A stretch of 64,000 nt of DNA from Larix kaempferi (GCA_027924585.1 BSBM01000994.1:9431001-9495000), one strand, 5' to 3'. Shown: positions 34,471 through 44,728, counted from the first letter of the stretch. Numbers and translations: made by a program. The notes: a model not told the origin generated them from the letters alone.

Positions 34471-35422
34471 CAAAAAAAATTTAAATAACAATCAAATTTA
34501 AAAAAAAAAGCATTACAAATTAAAAATTTTCATTTTTAAAATTAAAATACAAATAAAAACCTAAAATAAATAAATTAAAAAACAAAATTGTGAAATGCAC
34601 CAACCTGTGGTCATTAGGTTGATGGTCGATAGCACAGAGCCGACTCACAAATGAATTGGAACCCGACGACGTCCACGCTGAAGTGCCACCCGTGCAACCC
34701 TGACCCTTGTCGCTGCTCACCCTGAAAGAAACCAACACGAACCCTGAACGCAACACCTCTCGCGGCTCACCCTGAACGATGATAGACTGCATTGGAAAGT
34801 CGTTGTGAGTGTAGGAGCACCGGCACGCCTTCTTAAAGGTTGAAACGCGTGTTTTCCCTCCAAAATTTTGCGCCAAAATAGAAGTCCGGTGGTCAACTAT
34901 CGGCCGAGTCATCCACCACGAGGGATGGGAACGAGGGACGAGTCTGTGGCGAGTTTCGACGAGTTTCGTGAGTGAGACGGGTTTTGACGAGTTTCGCGAG
35001 TGCCGAGTTAGGGCCGCGAGTTTGCTGCGGTTAACCGGTTCGCAGCTCACTCTGCTAGACTCGTGAGTCTCTGGTGAGTGAGACTACACTGGGTTATACC
35101 TTCAAATACTGGTCAGATCTGCATTTTGACCACCTTCCCAATACCAAGGAGATTGATATATCTCTGAAGGCCACACCATCATAAGAATTTATGGGTTTGA
35201 AGCTGAACAATATTTACTACCAGTCTTGTTGACAACCAGAATCTTTACACTAGAATACATTAGATAGAGGATAAGTTTTGATAACCTTCATCATCTTAAT
35301 TTAGAATTACAAAGTCTTGCTAACAAGGAGAGTTGGAAAGAGGTCCAAATAATTTTGTAGGATAAACATGTACTGTCAGAGAAATCGCAGGAAGTCAAAG
35401 GAGAACCAATAGTATTGAATTC

Positions 35423-35560
35423 ATTCTTCTTGGATATGCAGAAGATGCAAAAGCTTACAAACTGATGGAGATTGCAACCAAGAGATGCTTCATTGAAAGA
35501 AATGTTCAATTCAACGAGGATCCATTGCATGATCTACAACCAGTTGAAGAAAGTCGAATC
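35423..35560 (+). pseudogene. Copia integrase C-terminal fragment
   Basis: The frame ILLGYAEDAKAYKLMEIATK...CFIERNVQFNEDPLHDL matches the Copia integrase end (family (F/L)GY.E.SKAYRL.....K....RDV.F.E). No other domain of the same element is recognised, though the reading beyond it is discussed with the coiled-coil frame at 37060. Confidence 0.75.
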
Positions 35561-35892
35561 CAGAAGCAATAACAATGGATCGTGATAAGCCTTTATAAGA
35601 GATGGAGGCAGTGGCAAGCTCAATTGCTAGTATGTTCGTGAATTCAGAGAAAAATGCCCCCTTGCAAGACATGGATTGGATAACTGTTCCACCACAGAAG
35701 CAGTAATCAAAATATAGTAAAACAAAGATAGAGAATTCAAGTGGGTCTAGTGAAGGCTAATCAAGTGAGCTTGTCTACAAGAAAGCTATAAGAGAGAAAG
35801 GGACTGAAGAAAATATAGATGGAGCTGCATCTCTTCTTGGGGAAAGCCCCAAAGGACAAATCCCAGAGAACTTTATAATAACAGTTACTCAA

Positions 35893-37009
35893 GGGTGGAG
35901 AGGATGAGGGATGGAGCTCTGCAACCTAGGGTTTTGAGCCGATCCGAGTTGATCTCGGCGGCCAGGGCTCTATCCCTGGTCAGACTCCTTCTGAGCTCAC
36001 TGTATCGGCCCTGTGGCGGCGGCAGCGGGTGCAGAGGGGCGACATTCTTGGCATTGTGGTGACGGTTCAGCTGTGGGGAGCGACCAACAGGCTTCCATCG
36101 GTGGCTCTACAATGGCTTCCAAAGACGGCTCCTGGTTTCTACGGATTGCAACACCTTCGAAGGTCGTCGGGACCTGCTTGCTTCTGCGGAGCCGTGTTGA
36201 GGCTTGTGTTTTCTTGGAGGCCGGTGGGTCATCGACCCAGCTCACAGCTTAACGGTGCAGCGCTTATCCACCACGAGCTGGTCATAAAGACGACGGGTCT
36301 TGGCTATCAAGGGTTTTCTTGGAAGCCATGGATCGACGGCGGGTCTTGGCTATCAAGGGTTTTCTTGGAAGCCATGGATCCATGGAGGTGACTTCGACCT
36401 GCAGAATCGGATCCTTCAATGGCGACGAGGTACAGTGGCCCGGGCCAAGGTATTGACCTCCAGAAGCAGCTACGGCCCTACATGCAAGGCATGTCTTCCT
36501 CTTCCCGGTATGACCCGGATTCATAGCGGCAAACCATGGTGAGAGGGCAAATAATGTTCTCGAGGGTTCCAAGAAGGAGCATCCCTGCTTGCTTCTCTGG
36601 AGAAATGAGTCCGAGATCTCGCCATCTCTCTATGGCTGGGCTTGCGTGGTTTTGCTTTCAGGCATGCGTGATGGATATTTCCGAGTATGGAGAGAGGGCG
36701 GCGCCTTTGCGCGGCGACCCATTGGGTCTGCACGATCCAGTGGCGGCGGCGGCGGATTCAGGGACCAGACCTGAAACCGGTGGCCCCAATTTCACCACTG
36801 TTCATTATATATCTGTTCTACTTCTTGTGGCAACAATATCTGGGTTCTTCTTTCTTTTGGTACAGCTCATTATAAGCTGTTGTTTCTGCTTATATGGGAC
36901 AGAAATATGTGAAAATGTAGGGATCCTTGTTGATCTTACTACATCTGCAATATGTAATTTTAATCATCTTTTTGAAATAAAATTACGGACATTTTCCAAG
37001 GAAAAAAAA
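35893..37009 (+). mobile_element. Retroposed 1.1-kb unit with poly(A) tail and target duplication
   Basis: The unit is bounded by AACAGTTACTCAA (35880-35892 and 37010-37022; the first A of the right copy may be tail). It ends in a run of A after the signal GAAATAAAA (36976). Body: a GC-rich 5' part (35930-36790) with a 43-bp tandem duplication (GGGTCTTGGCTATCAAGGG, at about 36294 and 36341), then an AT-rich 3' part. Long target duplication plus 3' poly(A) is the mark of LINE-type retrotransposition. It has no RT or endonuclease, so it is a non-autonomous retroposon, a 5'-truncated LINE end or a processed pseudogene. The longest frame (36536-37072) has a hydrophobic segment but runs through the tail and is probably not a gene. 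Confidence 0.8.
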
Positions 37010-37059
37010 AACAGTTACTCAAATCCCAATAGCTTCTACAACAAAAAATTTGACAGGGA

Positions 37060-38530
37060 AAATCCCAAATAAAAAGGGATTATTTGAAACAATGGCTGGA
37101 GAAGGTTCAAAAAGGGTAGACTCACATATTTTTTGAGATCACCTCAGCTAACAAGTTATCCAATAAATCAATCAAAGATTTATATCCTTAGATTTTAAAT
37201 AAGGAGTCAACAATTCCCAGATTGTTAACTTCAGTTGATTATAGCAAAGGGACATTTGATATGGCGGTTCTACAGCCAAAGGCTGACAAAGGTGACGTTG
37301 AACCTAAATTACATGAGTATCATACCACCAGAATCATGTTCGATTTGGATAAAATGCTTGTAATCGACAAGATTGAATGTCATAGACAAACTGGTAATGT
37401 GGTACGTCGGGACTTGATCAAGCTACTATTAACACAAAAAAGATAAAGGAGTTGGTCATCAAATTACAAAATCAACTTAAGCAAGATAAAGTTGTTAATA
37501 GAGGAAGGTTACTTAAAATTCAGGATTTGGAGGGTAAAATAGTCTCTCTTGGAACTGACCCAAATAATGAGGAAGCTATGAAGACACAATTCAAAGACAG
37601 ACTCAAATTAAGCTCTTGAAGTCAAAATTAAAAATACTTAATCCAGAGCATATTCAGACCCAAGAGCTGGTAAAAATACAAAAGGAGAAAGAACAATTGA
37701 TGGATAAGGTTTGTAATTTGAAAGACCAAAACTTAAGATTGAGACAAATAATTGACAGATTGAAAGGAATAGTGGCATCAGGCAACCAAATTCCATAGTG
37801 GCAGAGATTGTACATATAGAAGACACCCCGAGTCAACCAGCAAACCAAGAGGCACCATTGATTAATAAAGTGTTTAAAAATTCCAAGGAACTTGAGAGGT
37901 CAGAAGCTATAGCCTCAAGCTGAAGGATGTGGAGATTGTTGAATTAAAGTCATTTGTAAAGGAAATAGATGCTGAGATACACAAGTGCTAAGAGAAGATA
38001 ACTGAGAAGGATAAATCTTTAGCTGAAGATTATTCGAAAGATTAGAGAGTTGAAGAAATTATCTGACGATGCTTCAAAAAGATTATTAGGGAAGTACTTG
38101 GTCGGAAACAAACATTTGATCTGGGATCAAAACTTGACCATGATGAACAAATTTAGAATTCATTTCGATTTATTACAGCAAAATGAAACACTAGCCCAAT
38201 ATGTTCAAATTGAGATCAACAAAATATGGAAGGAAGTTGAGAAAAAGGCCCAGGTGGCTGATAATGTCATTAGATTCTTGAATAGTAAAATTGATACTAA
38301 ATTAACCCTTTTAGGAATCAATGATAGAGCTGCTATGGTAATGAATGTAGGAAGAGTTCATTCAAAGAAAAACTTGATGCAGATAGTTGAAGGCATATGT
38401 AATGCTGTTAGCATGACCAATGAGTCTTTCATGAAAAGATTCAATCTTGTATATACAATGGATTACCACTTCCTTGGTCACCAAATGGTTGGTTGTATGG
38501 ACCAGAAATTTATCAGGAAGACCTACTAAG
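37060..38530 (+). pseudogene. Decayed coiled-coil protein frame of unknown family
   Basis: The blocks read in nearly continuous order: 37060-37200 (GKIPNKKGLFETMAGEGSKR), 37222-37446 (PRLLTSVDYSKGTFDMAVLQ, TTRIMFDLDKMLVIDKIECH), 37450-37800 (heptad-rich, QELVKIQKEKEQLMDKVCNL..DQNLRLRQIIDRLKG) and 38050-38529 (KKLSDDASKRLLGKYLVGNK..IWKEVEKKAQVADN). The frame also appears to extend left of the retroposed unit (35574-35880, EMEAVASSIASMFV, DMDWITVPPQKQ). I do not recognise it. Long coiled coils downstream of an integrase fragment recall the extra ORFs of some plant retroelements, but that is a guess. Confidence 0.5.
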
Positions 38531-40052
38531 GAAGAGGGATAGTACATAGCAATTTCAAGATGTCACTGAGCCAATAAAAGAGAAACTAATTTTTGATAAA
38601 TTGACTCGGGATTTTAAACTTCCAAGTCATGTTATTATTTTATATGAAAGCCAACCTCTGCCCTCTTTTGATTTGTATACAAAGATTGGATATAGCTTTC
38701 AGGAGAATGATCGACTTTGATTATCCTACAGGAGCTGTGTGGGCCAGAATAGCTAATTTCCAAATCAAGGTTCCTAACATTAGATAGGAGGCTTCTACGT
38801 CATTAGTAAATGTCCACTGGAAATGAGAATATAATGATTGAAGCATTCAGAGCATGACTATTGCCTCTCTTTTGTTCTTGGCAAAAAAATTAAGAAATGA
38901 CAGTTTGAAACCCAAGTTAGTTTCTAGCGATCACTCTTTTGCTATTTTGGGAAAAGTAGTTATTAAGATCAAGAAGCAGTGAGGATGGAAAGAGTGGGTC
39001 ATTGCAAGGGGCGGGGGGGGGGGAGCATTTGGTACTGAGAAGTGCAAGTCACTAGTAGTTTTTGTTTTGATTAGGTGAGAATTAATGTATTTATTGAATA
39101 TTTGTAATTAACCAAAGAGACAATTTCATGAAGTTTTCAGAGGATTCATCCCATTATTTTGTCAGTTTGTATTTCTTCAGTTTTCTGTAGGAACTCTCTT
39201 ATCTTTAATAAAAAATTTCTTCAGTTTTCTGTAGGAACTCTCTTATCTTTAATAAAAATAGTTTTCTTCTGTCAATCAACAATTGTATTACAAACACTTT
39301 TACTCAGAGTTGTATCTTCGAAGTATAAGACTTGCTCTTTATTTTGTTATGCGTCTGGAATGTTTTACTTGAGGTTGAAAACAATGCATATGCAATAACA
39401 TATGTTTACTATATTTTTGTGTTATTTTGTGAAAAACCTTAATGATATATTAATGGTTTTAAATTATAGACTATTTTGAACATATTTGTGTCGTGTTCTT
39501 TTATTAGTACACCACTACTATTATGATAAATGATACACTTTAATTATTGAGTTTGTTTACAATTATGTGAATGACTTTGAGCCACTGGAATCATTTCAAA
39601 ATCTCCATTGCGCTTTCATCTAGTAATAAAATTGTGTCTTAAAGATTTCTTACTTTGTATGACATTTATTACATATTTCTTTTCACTTCAAAGATTAATT
39701 GCTAGTATTTGAAGTTGATTCTTTGGTGACTCTTTTGTATCTTCCAACATAGCTATTTTATGTCTGATAAAATAGAATAAAGATGCCTTTTGGATCTTAA
39801 GAAATAATGTTCTTTGCTCTCATTTGATTCAATTAAATTCACTGTCAAAATTACATTTGGAATCCCATTTAAAACGACCTTAAATAGAATATTATTAAAA
39901 TTGAGGATTACCCCCTTTGGTTGTTGAACTCTTTCTGATTAGCCTATAGCGAGGAAGTTTAAAGCTTCCATAAGGTGCCTTGAGATGTAACCCTTGGCAT
40001 AGGTGAGGGTTACATCTCAAGGAACAACAAACCCCACCCCAAAAGGAATGCC
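38531..40052. other. Non-coding flank with G-run, tandem duplication and perfect hairpin
   Basis: A purine run with 11 consecutive G (39013-39023) could be a polypurine tract of the preceding old element. A duplication TTTCTTCAGTTTTCTGTAGG..AATAAAAA lies at 39172-39260. A perfect 17-bp inverted repeat is at 39978-39994 / 40006-40022 with an 11-nt loop. No coding sequence is recognised. Confidence 0.5.
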
Positions 40053-40057
40053 CAAAT

Positions 40058-40543
40058 TGTTGATGTTTGTAGCTACGTGAGGTATCCTCACTATCTAAGT
40101 CAGCCCAGAAAGAAAACAATTAATAAATTGTTATTTATTATCCTAATTGACAAGTCGGCCCCAGTGAAAAAGTCAGCCAGAAACAAGTATAAATAGAGGG
40201 TGATGCCCTCCTCATTTGATCACTAACCAAAGTTTGCTCAAGTCAGCTAGATAAGTACGCAAGAGGCAGAAGAAGCAGCTGGAAGAAGTCTTATATGTCG
40301 GGGTTTTAGATATCTGTTATTTTCATGTGATCTCTCTTGTCATAGATCACTTTTATATCTGATGTACTTGTACTTTGTACTGAATCTCTGAATAAGAAAG
40401 GTTGGCTGGGTTTTCTTCCCCTTGAGGGTTTTACAGGGTATATTGTTGTCTCTTATGTTTGTCTTTGTGCATCTATATTCAATATATGTGATAAAGAAGA
40501 TAATAAGGCCATAATAAGCAAGAAAACATAACTAAAGTCAACA
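40058..40543 (+). repeat. Element C 5' LTR, 486 bp
   Basis: It begins TGTTGATGTTTGTAGCTACG and ends AAAGTCAACA. It holds GTCGGCC (40154), TATAAATA (40188) and an R-like GTACGCAAGAGGCAG. It is shorter than the 3' LTR, which carries an extra GGCAGAATTGACAAGTTGGC-like tandem duplication and a small insertion near its end. Confidence 0.9.
40154..40195 (+). promoter_or_regulatory. Element C LTR promoter: GTCGGCC and TATA box
   Basis: GTCGGCC (40154-40160) lies 34 bp upstream of TATAAATA (40188-40195), the same arrangement as in elements A and D. Confidence 0.6.
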
Positions 40544-40557
40544 GGTTATGGGTCCAC
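40544..40557 (+). promoter_or_regulatory. Half-tRNA primer-binding site (initiator Met tRNA anticodon region)
   Basis: GGTTATGGGTCCAC directly follows the LTR end ACA. Plant initiator tRNA-Met carries GUGGGCCCAUAACC across its anticodon stem-loop, whose complement is GGTTATGGGCCCAC, a match of 13 of 14. The Drosophila copia element uses this type of site, primed by a 5' half of the tRNA cut in the anticodon loop. A normal TGGTATCAGAGC site is absent at this position. Confidence 0.7.
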
Positions 40558-40987
40558 ACATGCTATCCTGCTGCGTGTAAAGCACAAAGATTTACCCAGA
40601 AATCAGAGTGCACTGAAAGAGACCATTGCCGGAAACTAGAGCTTCTTGAGTCTAGGGTTTCCAACCCCAAAATTGATCCAGAAAGACCAAATTGGAACTC
40701 GCTTTAGGAGGGCACAATTATCTGTGGAGGAAGATCATCATTAAGAGAAATTTCAGAAACTGCATGAAACTTTAGAAATTAGGGTTTCAGTTTGTGAGCT
40801 GTTCTGTCCACAGATCCAAAAGAAAAGGAGGGCTACTCAACTCGCCCTAGGAGGGTGCATCCACGTGTGGAATCAGATTTTCCAAATTCCAAGTTTCATT
40901 TTTGACCTAGCTCCTGCTAGGGTTTTTGTAGCAGATTTAAGATTCAAAAAGTTTCAGTTTTTGACCTATTTCTAAACCAGAGTCAAG

Positions 40988-41869
40988 ATGGTTGCTGGAC
41001 TCAGAGTAGAAGATAGATTGGAGGGAGTTTCAAACTTCCGACCTTGGAAGAGTAGGATCCTCATGCTCCTAAATGAACATGATATCAAGGATCATATACT
41101 CAAATATATTCCAAAGCTAGAGGGAGCGCAAGAGAAAGCAAGACACATTAAGAATGAAGCCATAGCCATGAGGATTTTGATGGACTCAGTGAAAGATCAT
41201 CTTGTACCTCTTATTGCAAGCCAAGACACTTCTAAGAAGATGTATGATGCCTTGAAGAAACTTTATGAGAATGAGAACCCTAGCAGAATCTTGGCCCTAA
41301 AAGACCAACTTCGTCAAGTGATGTTCACAAATGATGATTCAGTTTCTTCTTATTTCTTGAAGATTGCCTAGATCAGAGATTAGCTGGCAGTTGTTGATGA
41401 AAGTGTCCCCGACAGAGATCTTGTGTTGACATCTATGGGTGGACTTCCTCCAGAATGGAAGCCATTTGTGAGAGGAATATGTGCTTGTGGTCAGTTACCC
41501 AATTTTGATAAGTTTTGGTCAAAATGTATCCAAGAGGAAACGAGGAAGCTTGCCTCTATCTCAAAGGAAGAGGAAGAAGAACTAGCCCTTACAACTCATG
41601 CTAAGAAAGGAAAGAAGAGATTTGGTAGAAAAGACAAAGGTGAAAGTTCAAGACCAATTCTAGAGCAAAAGAAGAAGGATCTTTTACACATTCAGTGTTT
41701 CAACTGCAGAAAGTATGGTCACTATGCAAAACAATGTACCTCAAAGAAGAGAAAGCACCATGCCTCAACTGTCGATGTTGATGAAGATTCTCCACAAAAG
41801 AGGTCAAGGAATGCAGAAGATGATCTTGAGGAATGTGCAAAAGATCGTCGAAAGGAGTACTTCCTCTAG
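40988..41869 (+). pseudogene. Element C gag
   Basis: ATG 40988 starts VAGLRVEDRLEGVSNFRPWK (UBN2-type gag). KARHIKNEAIAMRILMDSVK and SKKMYDALKKLYENEN follow. The frame runs through one TAG at 41369 (family Gln) into GGLPPEWKPFVRGICACGQ and an intact zinc knuckle CFNCRKYGHYAKQC (41696-41737). It ends in an acidic and basic tail and a stop at 41869. The stop and one short frame change near 41400 are the only defects, making this the best-preserved gag of the window. Confidence 0.88.
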
Positions 41870-42198
41870 TACACTCTATGAGTGTACCAATGATTGCAGT
41901 ATCAAGATGATGTAATTGTCATTTTGTCATGTATGAAGATCCAGGTTGTAGAAAGAAGATGAAGATCCGAGGACTCTTGTGATTTCTGCAAGGAGGAAGA
42001 GATCAAGAGGGAGCCAACAAAAAAATAAAAAATAAGTATTTGTATTGTCATTTGAGTTATTTTTTAAATATTTGAATGTTTGGTTGAAAGGATTATGTTC
42101 ACAACAGTTATATGTAGATATGTGATACAATATTTTATGCATTTATATATGATTGAGATCGATGAGCAGTAGGCTCATGTAGTGTATATATATGTTGG

Positions 42199-42491
42199 GT
42201 AAGTAGCCTATAGTGCTGCACAACAACCCACGAGCCCTTGTTGGAACTAGTCTAGGATGAAACCTCTTTGCTGACATACTCAGAGCAGTGCATGCTCTTG
42301 CTAGTATGTTCTGGTGGAGATGGAAGGCATCCAGATAGTCACCAGGTGTGTTTGGGATATGGATGGATGTTGTCCTGAAGCATTGGCTAAGATGCTTACA
42401 TGACTGTGTGAACTATTGCATTGAAATGTCAATATGATTTAATTTCATGATTATGCAATGTGGTAACTAATTGAATGAACTTGACTTGTAG
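42199..42491 (+). other. Conserved intron-like segment of element C
   Basis: TTGGGTAAGTAG (donor GT at 42199) and TTGACTTGTAG (ends 42491) bound 293 nt. Shared blocks with A and B are GATGAAACCTCTTTGCTGAC and GTATGTTCTGGTGGAGATGG. CTTGTAGG...CCTACAAG, a perfect 8-bp stem with an 18-nt loop, straddles and follows the acceptor. Confidence 0.55.
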
Positions 42492-42619
42492 GAAAGATCA
42501 TTTGCTATGACCTACAAGAGACTTGTTAAGAAGGACAAGTGATAGTGGTTCAATAAGAGGACCAGCGATGGATGTAAAGATCTTGTTGATACTTAGTATT
42601 TGAGAGGGAGATGGAGCTA

Positions 42620-42965
42620 ATTCTCCCTGAGTTTTGTGTGGACTCCTTGTCCTGTGTGGACTATGGTTCTGTGTGGACCAATATGAATTATTTGTGGACT
42701 CCCGAGTATTATGTGGACTCCTTGCCCTGTGTGGATTGTGGTTCTGTGTGGACCAATATGAGTTCTGTGTGGTCTCCTTGTCCTGTGTGGACTGTGGTTC
42801 TGTGTGGACCAATATGAGTTCTGTGTGGACTATGGTTCTATGTGGACTGATATGAGTTATGTGTGGATTGATATGAGTTCTGTGTGGACTCCTGAGTTCT
42901 GTGTTGACTCCTTGTCCTATGTGGACTGTGGTTCTGTGTGGACTGATATGAGTTCTGTGTTTGAG
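42620..42965 (+). repeat. GTGTGGACT tandem array in place of RT (element C)
   Basis: Units of about 54-75 bp built from GTGTGGACTCCTTGTCCT, GTGTGGACTGTGGTTCT and GTGTGGACCAATATGAGTT repeat across the place where reverse transcriptase stands in A and D. RNase H-proximal coding resumes immediately after (GATCCGACCATGTACCGCCA). Frames read from the array on either strand are repeat artefacts. Confidence 0.85.
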
Positions 42966-42969
42966 TAGA

Positions 42970-43660
42970 TCCGACCATGTACCGCCAGTTGATTGGTTCC
43001 TTGTTGTAACCGGTTAATACTAGGCCAAATATCTGTTATGCAGTGAACGCATTGAGTTAGCACATGGTCGAGTTGAGACAAGTACATTGGACAATAGTTA
43101 AGCATGTGCTGAGATATCTTTGCGGTACAATTGGTTATGGATTGAGATATACCTCAGATAATGGAGTGAAGCTAGTGGGACTCATAGATTCAAATTGGGT
43201 TGGTAGTGCAATTGACAGAAAGAGCACCTCTGTGTGTTGTTTTAGATTGGGATCAGCTATGGTTTCTTGGTTCAGCAAGAAACAGTCTTGTGTGGCACTC
43301 GGTACAGCAGAGGCAGAGTACATCGCAGCCAATGCAACCAATAAGGAAGTAGTATGGCTTCGAAAACTACTTGCAGGTTTGTATGGTCATGAGCTCGATG
43401 TGATAGTGTTATTCTGTGATAACCAGAGTTGTGTAAAGCTCTCAGAGAACCCTATGTTCTATGACAGGTCCAATCATATTGAGATCAGATATCACTACAT
43501 CAAAGACATAGTTCAGAAGGGAACAATGAAGCTCTAGTATATCTCCATAGATGAACATATTGCAAATATCCTCACCAAGCCTTTGTCCAGAGTGAAGTTT
43601 GCAGACTTCCGTGAAAGGATTGGAGTGGTGGAGATTCCTTTCCTTAGGAAGAGAGATTGA
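42970..43660 (+). pseudogene. Element C RNase H (and RT tail)
   Basis: It begins at the RT connection segment DPTMYRQLIGSLL and runs through NTRPNICYAVNALS, HVLRYLCGTIGYGLRYTSDN, RKSTSVCCFRLGSAMVSWFS, EAEYIAANATNKEVVWLRKL, CDNQSCVKLSENPMFYDRSN and ILTKPLSRVKFADFRERIG. It ends near 43660. TAG stops at 43058 and 43535 replace Gln codons of the family, and a TAA near 43006 is a third defect. Confidence 0.88.
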
Positions 43661-43699
43661 TGACCCGTATGGCCGTTGATGAGGCACAAGCCGGAACTT

Positions 43700-43975
43700 G
43701 TGCTCGACTCCTTTGTGGAGTGTATCCCTGTGTGGGATGGTTCCTATGTGGAACGTTCTCCTATGTGGAGAGGACTCCTTTGTGGAGTGTATCCCTGTGT
43801 GGAACGTTCTCCTGTGTGGAGAGGACTCCTTTGTGGAGTGGATCCCTGTGTGGGATGGTTCTTGTGTGGAATGTTCTCCTGTGTGGAGAGGACTCCTTTG
43901 TGGAGTGGATCCCTGTGTGGGATGTTCTCCTATGTGGAGAGTGCTCCTGTGTGGAGTATGGGCCCAAAGGGGTGG
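43700..43975 (+). repeat. Element C 3'-UTR tandem array
   Basis: Units of about 45-60 bp, GTGTGGAGAGGACTCCTTTG, TGGAGTGKATCCCTGTGTGG and GGAACGTTCTCC, repeat about five times after the RNase H stop. Wording (GTGTGGA, ACTCCTTTG) resembles the array that replaces RT in the same element. Confidence 0.85.
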
Positions 43976-44166
43976 ACTAGTTGTAGTCATAACCACCTTC
44001 AAGTTGTAATGACTGGTAAATTGGAAGAAGTGTCTTCATGGGGAGTATAGCTACCCTTCGATTTGAGATCGATAAAATGATTGGAAGAAGTGTCTTCTTG
44101 GGGAGTGTGGCCTCCCTTCAGTTTTAGACTGATAAAGTGCACGAGGAAGTAATCCTCTTTAGTCTA

Positions 44167-44716
44167 TGTTGGATTTTGTGCAACTTTGGAAGATATTATT
44201 TATTGTATTTTGTTGTACTTGCTTGTACCTCCTAAGGGAGATGAACTTGATGTATTTAATCATGCAAAGCCCTTGAAAGAATCAATGTAAACCTTGGGAT
44301 GAAAAGCAAGCAAAAGAAAATAAAAAAAAAAAAATATTTATTGCTCCCCAAGAGAAGTCGGCCTAGTTAGGGAATTTTTCATGTTTGCACTTGTATAAAT
44401 AAGAGGTGAGCTCACCTCATTATTCACTCATCCACTCAACTCAAGTTCGCATTACTTGAGAGAGAGAAGTTCGCATCTGCTGGAGGAGAAGAAGGCTGTT
44501 TTGGGGTTTCTACTTTTGGAAGACATTTTCCATCTTTTCTCTTTTATGGTTGTACTCTGATCTCGGGATTATCATCTCTATACGAAGGTTGCTGGGTTTT
44601 CTCCCATTTGGGTTTCGCAAGATAAACTCTGTTGTTATGTTTTGTGCTTTGTCTTTCTTCTAGTGATCTTGTTTATGCATTTGAATTATTATGCTATGAA
44701 TGTATGAAATCTAACA
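44167..44716 (+). repeat. Element D 5' LTR, 550 bp
   Basis: It begins TGTTGGATTTTGTGCAAC and ends AAATCTAACA. It contains GTCGGCC (44357), TATAAATA (44394), GAGCTCACC and GCATTACTTGAGAGAGAGA at the probable R start. A run of 13 A occurs near 44321. Confidence 0.9.
44357..44401 (+). promoter_or_regulatory. Element D LTR promoter: GTCGGCC and TATA box
   Basis: GTCGGCC (44357-44363) lies 37 bp upstream of TATAAATA (44394-44401). The 3' LTR of the same element has lost both: AGAAGTTGACCCAG joins directly to TGAGCTCACC. Confidence 0.6.
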
Positions 44717-44728
44717 TGGTATCAGAGC
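44717..44728 (+). promoter_or_regulatory. Primer-binding site of element D
   Basis: TGGTATCAGAGC follows the 5' LTR exactly. Gag C-terminal coding starts within 15 nt, so the untranslated leader and the gag N-terminus were deleted from this copy. Confidence 0.92.

Larger units (their letters stand above)
31086..35095 (-). mobile_element. hAT-superfamily DNA transposon
   Basis: A nearly complete hAT transposase (31482-33749) is flanked by ACTCGG/ACTCG-type subterminal repeats on both sides: left ACTCGGCTGG..ACTCGGCAGACTCGGCGACTC at 31098-31145, right ACGAGTTTCG/GAGTTTCGCGAG motifs at 34930-35000. Such repeats are typical transposase-binding sites of hAT elements. CTGGTTAG on the left and CTGGGTTA on the right may be a decayed 8-bp target duplication, so the exact ends are uncertain. 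Confidence 0.7.

Noticed and set aside
34520-35050. 176-codon minus-strand frame at the hAT right end
   Set aside because: It spans the subterminal repeats and AT-rich runs, shows no domain, and is upstream of the transposase start. At most it is untranslated leader.
36536-37072. 178-codon plus-strand frame with a hydrophobic segment
   Set aside because: It runs through the poly(A) tail and the target duplication into host DNA, so it cannot be one gene. No family resemblance.
42498-44050. Repetitive frames on both strands (VDCGSVWTNM, LLCGVYPCV, HRSTLHIGEHPTQ types)
   Set aside because: All derive from the GTGTGGA arrays of element C. Several overlapping frames are open at once, as expected of a short repeat without stops.
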